Shown here one piece after another: positions 30,065 to 33,934 of a DNA stretch of 33,934 nt. Positions within the stretch are counted from its first letter, which is position 1. Every line of letters starts with the position of its first letter. The notes under the pieces are model-generated. The model saw nothing but the letters and a program-made list of their open reading frames with translations. It was not told the origin of the DNA and did not search any database. Position numbers and translations under genes: made by a program. Source of the DNA: Priapulus caudatus (lineage: Eukaryota; Priapulida; Priapulimorpha; Priapulimorphida; Priapulidae); the NCBI RefSeq assembly GCF_000485595.1, contig NW_014577099.1, positions 412,433 through 446,366 of the forward strand, in the 5' to 3' direction.

Positions 30065-30295
30065 ATCTCGCGTTAGGTTAGGGTAGCGTTTACGGTTAGG
30101 TTAGGGATATAGGCGTTCATGGGTTAGGCGTTAGACGTTAGGGTTAAGCGTTTAGAGTGGGAGGCCCTACCACTGACCCGACCACTCCTCACACTGTGGC
30201 GCCTCACCCCGCACAGAGCTGCCGGGGGATTAGTCCTTACCCCGAACCTAACCCTACAACCTCTACACCTAGGAACCCTAACCCTAACCCTAAAC
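30065..30295. repeat. Degenerate telomere-like tracts facing each other, with GGACTAATCCCC block copy 2
   Basis: The left part (about 30073-30155) has G-rich GTTAGGTTAGGG and GGGTTAGGCGTTAG variants. The right part (about 30244-30294) has C-rich AACCTAACCCTACAACC and AACCCTAACCCTAACCCTAA. They bracket a GC-rich centre (30160-30240) whose reverse complement resembles 27370-27430. The inverted telomeric arrangement recalls the foldback elements, but no AGGGTC termini or 9-bp duplication is visible. Confidence 0.65.
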
Positions 30296-31200
30296 AGAAA
30301 AAAATTAAAAAGATAAGATACAAAAGAAATAAACAGCTATGGTCTATTACCCTGGTATGTAAACATGAGTATTTCTCCTGCGTGTCCCAAGAATCCAGCT
30401 TTACGTACGCTGACTCATTGAATGTCGGGGTTTGTGCTCTATGATTTGCACTTGCTGTACGTAAAATTGCTTAAATACGTCCCTATTATAGCGGCTCGAA
30501 GATACAAACTTTTCAAGCATACGAACAAAACTCTGTTAAAAAGAATTTAATTTGATCTGGGGGCCGTGTCTATATTCTTGCTTTAAATAATACTATTTTA
30601 TACTACACTTCGATAACTTACTGGCACAGTGAGACCTCGGGTACATGTACACATCCATGTAATCCGCGAGCTTTTGTCATTCCATTCCTCCGTGAATGCT
30701 CGTCAACAAAAGCGTCGCATGCTACTTGGCTGTGCCGTCACGCGTAGTAGTTAAGCCTCAGACACAAACAGGATGACCATCAGTATGCCACTTATAACAG
30801 GTAACTGCTGAATACAAATCACAAGAATGCCAAGTATACTTATAGAGATATGTTGACTCCTGCCGGCATTTTACTGCCAGTACAACTGTATTACACATGT
30901 TATACTACTGTATACATGATTATTAACAATATCGTCCCTTATACCCACAATGTACTTGGTTTACCATGGGGTGTGGTGAATAAAAAAAAAAAAAAAAACT
31001 AAATTAATTTGCTTATAATTAAATTATACATCAACGGCCTACAAAATATGAAACGGCTCATATGACCACTGCGACTCGTGCTGCTTCTCCACCCTCGAAG
31101 AACAGTTGCCAAGCATTTCCAATATATTTTGCACGTTTACGTGAGCGAGGGCCCTAATCAGCAAAGGTGCCCAATCTTATGTTTATATATTACCTAAATG
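30296..31200. other. No gene recognised
   Basis: AT-rich. It contains a 17-base poly(A) run (about 30983-30999), a possible pogo-like repeat relic (30495-30530) and CAGTGAGACCTCGGGTAC near 30627. Confidence 0.35.
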
Positions 31201-31214
31201 CTATTTTAACGCGA

Positions 31215-31620
31215 ACGTCTGCTTCATATTTACGCGACAAACTTCTCCATACATATAACTGAAACGTACTATGCTCGTTTTACTTAAATCTCCATGTTAC
31301 AATATTTTGCTTTTGTTAAAATACATATAAAAACGACCTCTGTCTGCTAGCCCTTGGGCCTGAAAAGTCGTTAACATGCGCAACTTATTCAAGATCGTGC
31401 GCCTTTGAGTCGCGCCACCATCGTTGTCTTAAGTGATAATTGTCAGTCGTTGAGTTTTAAAACGATTAAAAAAAATATTTCGGAATGGTGCATCAAGCCG
31501 ATGAAACTTTTCAGTAGGCGAATTGTTAACCTAAATTAACTCTGAGTAATCCTCTAAGAACGCCTAGAATTAAAGAATCCTTTAAAAGCGATACTCTTTC
31601 TAGAATTTAAGCAGACCATA
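31215..31620. repeat. Dispersed repeat, copy 1 of a diverged direct duplication
   Basis: It aligns in order with 31880-32280: ATAACTGAAAC / GTAACTGAAAC, TAGCCCTTGGGCCTGAAAAG / TAGCCCTTGCTGAAAAG, GTCGTTGAGTTTTAAAA / GTCGTTAGTTTTAAAAA, ATATTTCGGAATGGTGCAT / ATATTTCTAACGGTGCAT, and CCTAAATTAACTCTGA / TCTAAATCAACTGAAA. The offset is about 665 bp. No coding frame was recognised. Confidence 0.7.
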
Positions 31621-31879
31621 TTATGACAGTAGATTTGCATAAATAAATTAAGCCCCTACCTACATGATATTCGTAATAATATACGCGATTGCACGTGTTT
31701 GTCATAAAAACAAAATTTAATTTTCGAAATTTTGACGCATTTTTGGGTGCTGACATGACACCCGTGCGCTCGATCCGTGCTAGTCACCCTGCAAAAAGTT
31801 CAGCGCATTTCCAATTTAAATTTTGCAAGTTACAGACGGAGTCTAACCACAAAAGTTGCAATTATATTTATTACTTAAA

Positions 31880-32280
31880 ATGCTATATTTTAAACCAAAC
31901 GACTATTCATTTTATGACAAATTTTATCCATATTAGTAACTGAAACTATCGTTGTCGGTTTATAAAATTATCTGCAATCCTTCTTGCTCATCTAAACTTT
32001 ATAAATTAAGAAAGCACCCTCGCGTGCTTGTAGCCCTTGCTGAAAAGTCCCATTGCCGCAGATTTTCAGATTAGCTGCGCTTTGGAATGGCCGCCACCGT
32101 CGATTGTCAATCAAACTGCAGTCGTTAGTTTTAAAAACATCTTTTCAAATATTTCTAACGGTGCATTGAACAACCATGAAATTTTTAAGTGTAGCGTAAG
32201 TTTTATCTAAATCAACTGAAAATAACCCTAGAACCTAGCGAGTGATTATGGTATTCCTTTAATCATATGATTATATGTGC
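31880..32280. repeat. Dispersed repeat, copy 2 of the diverged direct duplication
   Basis: Partner of 31215-31620, with matching blocks in the same order and orientation and many substitutions and small indels. It is either an old tandem duplication of about 665 bp or two insertions of one repeat family. Confidence 0.7.
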
Positions 32281-32596
32281 AATTTTGATACGATAGCTCA
32301 TATAGCCGTTTTCAGAAACATGCGCCTAAAGTGTATATTGCTTATGCTTAAAGGCCGGATAGTAGTACTCTAGGATTTTACTGCGGGTGGGCGTATATGT
32401 TTCTCCCATGCCATCGACAGGTCTTGCGCGCGGGACGATCTCAGTGTTACGTCACGGCGACACTGGAACGTCGGCCTATCTCCGGGAAAGCAATACAGAG
32501 AAGCATGACAGAAGCTTGTTGCAACTGCATTACACCGCAGCTTGGCTGTGATGGGCTTTACCCTTCACGCACATAACCTTTGGATGGCGAAACCTT

Positions 32597-32712
32597 TAAC
32601 CTAACCCTAACCCTAACCAAGATCCGCTAACCCTTAACAGCCTAACCCAACCGTTAACCCCTAACTCTAACCCTTGATGCCTCTAACCCTTAACCCGCTA
32701 CAACCCTAACTT
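32597..32712. repeat. Degenerate CCCTAA telomere-like tract
   Basis: CTAACCCTAACCCTAACC is followed by spaced variants (CCCTTAAC, CCTAACCCAACCG, CCCCTAACTC, CCTCTAACCC, CAACCCTAACTTAG). It has one orientation only. No foldback arms were recognised on either side. Confidence 0.85.
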
Positions 32713-33715
32713 AGACCCAGTTTAATTACACCGTAATACTAACACTTTTAACACTTTAACACCTAACACACAATAGGTTTTTAAATGGAGTTTAAAGACT
32801 AAAAGAACATAGAAAAATGTAAAAAAATTTAAACCAGGCATTGGGAAGGATTTCGAAGCCCACCACCTTTTCAAGAAATAAACGGTCCGGCCGGCCCATT
32901 GACCCTGACGTGTGGTGGCTGAAGAGTTATGTAATTGCCCTAGTATCATACATATGCCGGGGCCGGGCCGGCGGCGGACCCGGCGCCGCAGTCTAGCGGT
33001 GACCCGCCAGCAACCGCGGCCGTGACGCAGGTGGCGTCGGCGCCGCCGCCGGCTCCCCCGAGATGCCCTGTGTGTGAGCAATCATCACAGTAACGGTTGA
33101 GCATAGAATGTTTACCGCCACGCACCGTCGAGTTCCATAAATACGCGTGCGTCATTGGTCTTACTGGTGGTGCACGTCACACTGACGCTTACACTGACGT
33201 CACGCCCGAACCTTCGGAATGGCATGCGAAACATATTATCCACGCTTTTTACTGGGGCCATCACAACTTCGATACTGTTACTCGGTTGGACTTAACAAAT
33301 ACGTTCTTCCTGAAAACCCGACACATATGTGGTTCACCAGTGATACTTAATTTAACTTGTAACACTAATTGAATTATACGAATCAACACTACGAAATATT
33401 GATAAAGGCCATGCCATTTGTCACACACCCCACAACCTCTTGCTGGTGCCATACGCTCTGATAAAGATTGTCCAATTTGTAATCTTATTTTGCTACACGT
33501 TACAAGACCAGATGGGCTGAATCACTCAACAGGGCAATTATTATTATTTATACCCTAAAACGCACTATCATATAACTACGCGAACAGATTGCTTCATTTT
33601 TAGTCCGACAAATAATTTATCCATATTTAAGCAGCTCGAGCGAACCATCGGGATTTTGAGACACAACCATCCGCCAAGCCAGCATTCCCTGAATTCTCTC
33701 AATGTTGGAATTTCT
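32713..33715. other. CpG-rich islet and flanks, no gene recognised
   Basis: About 32955-33065 is very GC- and CpG-rich (GGGGCCGGGCCGGCGG, GCGCCGCCGCCGGC), unlike anything else in the window. It could be a promoter-type CpG island or a fragment of structured RNA DNA, but I see no rRNA or snRNA core sequence. Frames on both strands (32722-33155 and 33097-33372) lack recognisable domains. If ERGIC3 continues rightwards, this would still be intron or its 5' side. Confidence 0.35.
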
Positions 33716-33835
33716 TTTATTAATTAATTAGATTAATTAAAGCTGGGGAAAAATTTAATTAATTTAATTAAGTGAGAAAAAATTAACTTAAAGTAATTAA
33801 ATCCTGTTTAATTTTTCAATTAATTTGCGATCCGG
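33716..33835. repeat. TTAATTAA-rich low-complexity tract
   Basis: Repeated TTAATTAA, TTTAATTAA and AATTAATT words, partly palindromic. Simple AT-rich sequence without coding sense. Confidence 0.8.
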
Positions 33836-33934
33836 ATTTAGTGCCCTCTGGAACTTGTACGGTGCAGCGTGGGGGAGGATCTTTACATTTCACGGACGAG
33901 AACATTCTTCCTGCCGAGGATTTACATTTTCGGT

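Noticed and set aside
32722-33155. Arg-rich and Gly/Ala-rich - strand frames over the GC-rich islet
   Set aside because: Composition-driven, overlapping in two frames, with no domain, and the frame runs into a plain AT-rich sequence.

Overview
The window is nuclear DNA from an animal. Genes are split by GT-AG introns, one of the two proteins (Tribbles) belongs to a metazoan family, telomere-type TTAGGG/CCCTAA tracts occur inside the chromosome, and the intergenic DNA is AT-rich and full of MITEs and decayed transposons. An early-branching marine invertebrate such as a sponge would fit the mobile-element load, but this is a guess; no lineage marker is decisive.

Two protein genes are recognisable. 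They converge, and each is cut off by a window edge. On the + strand, three 3'-terminal exons (4648-6410) encode the C-terminal half of a Tribbles pseudokinase, including a COP1-binding-type tail. On the - strand, ten exons between 23632 and 12494 encode the C-terminal 262 residues of ERGIC3 (yeast Erv46), an ER-Golgi cargo receptor. I found no 5' exons for either gene. Those of Tribbles should lie left of base 1, and those of ERGIC3 right of base 23632 and probably outside the window. A tRNA-Pro(CGG) gene lies in a large ERGIC3 intron on the same strand. The last ERGIC3 intron holds a decayed Ty3/gypsy retroelement.

Layout: 1-3840 is a repeat-rich left flank with a 53-bp tandem array and six foldback elements carrying telomeric repeats. 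3840-6410 is Tribbles. 6411-12493 is the convergent intergenic space, with one more foldback element. 12494-23632 is ERGIC3 with its intronic transposons and tRNA. 23633-33934 has no recognisable gene. It holds a hAT-like element, AT microsatellites, a 1.25-kb alternating purine/pyrimidine array (28145-29395), degenerate telomeric tracts and a duplicated repeat block.

The most unusual finding is a family of foldback elements: eight copies (918-1225, 2141-2390, 2403-2673, 2859-3070, 3083-3308, 3612-3830, 11311-11473, 16324-16602). Their ends are related and read inward to AGGGTC. They make 9-bp target duplications and always carry TTAGGG-type repeats between the arms. Three unrelated arm sequences share this plan. 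Both arms of a copy can carry the same private changes, and target-duplication swaps between copies point to a local inversion. I know of no named family with this combination.
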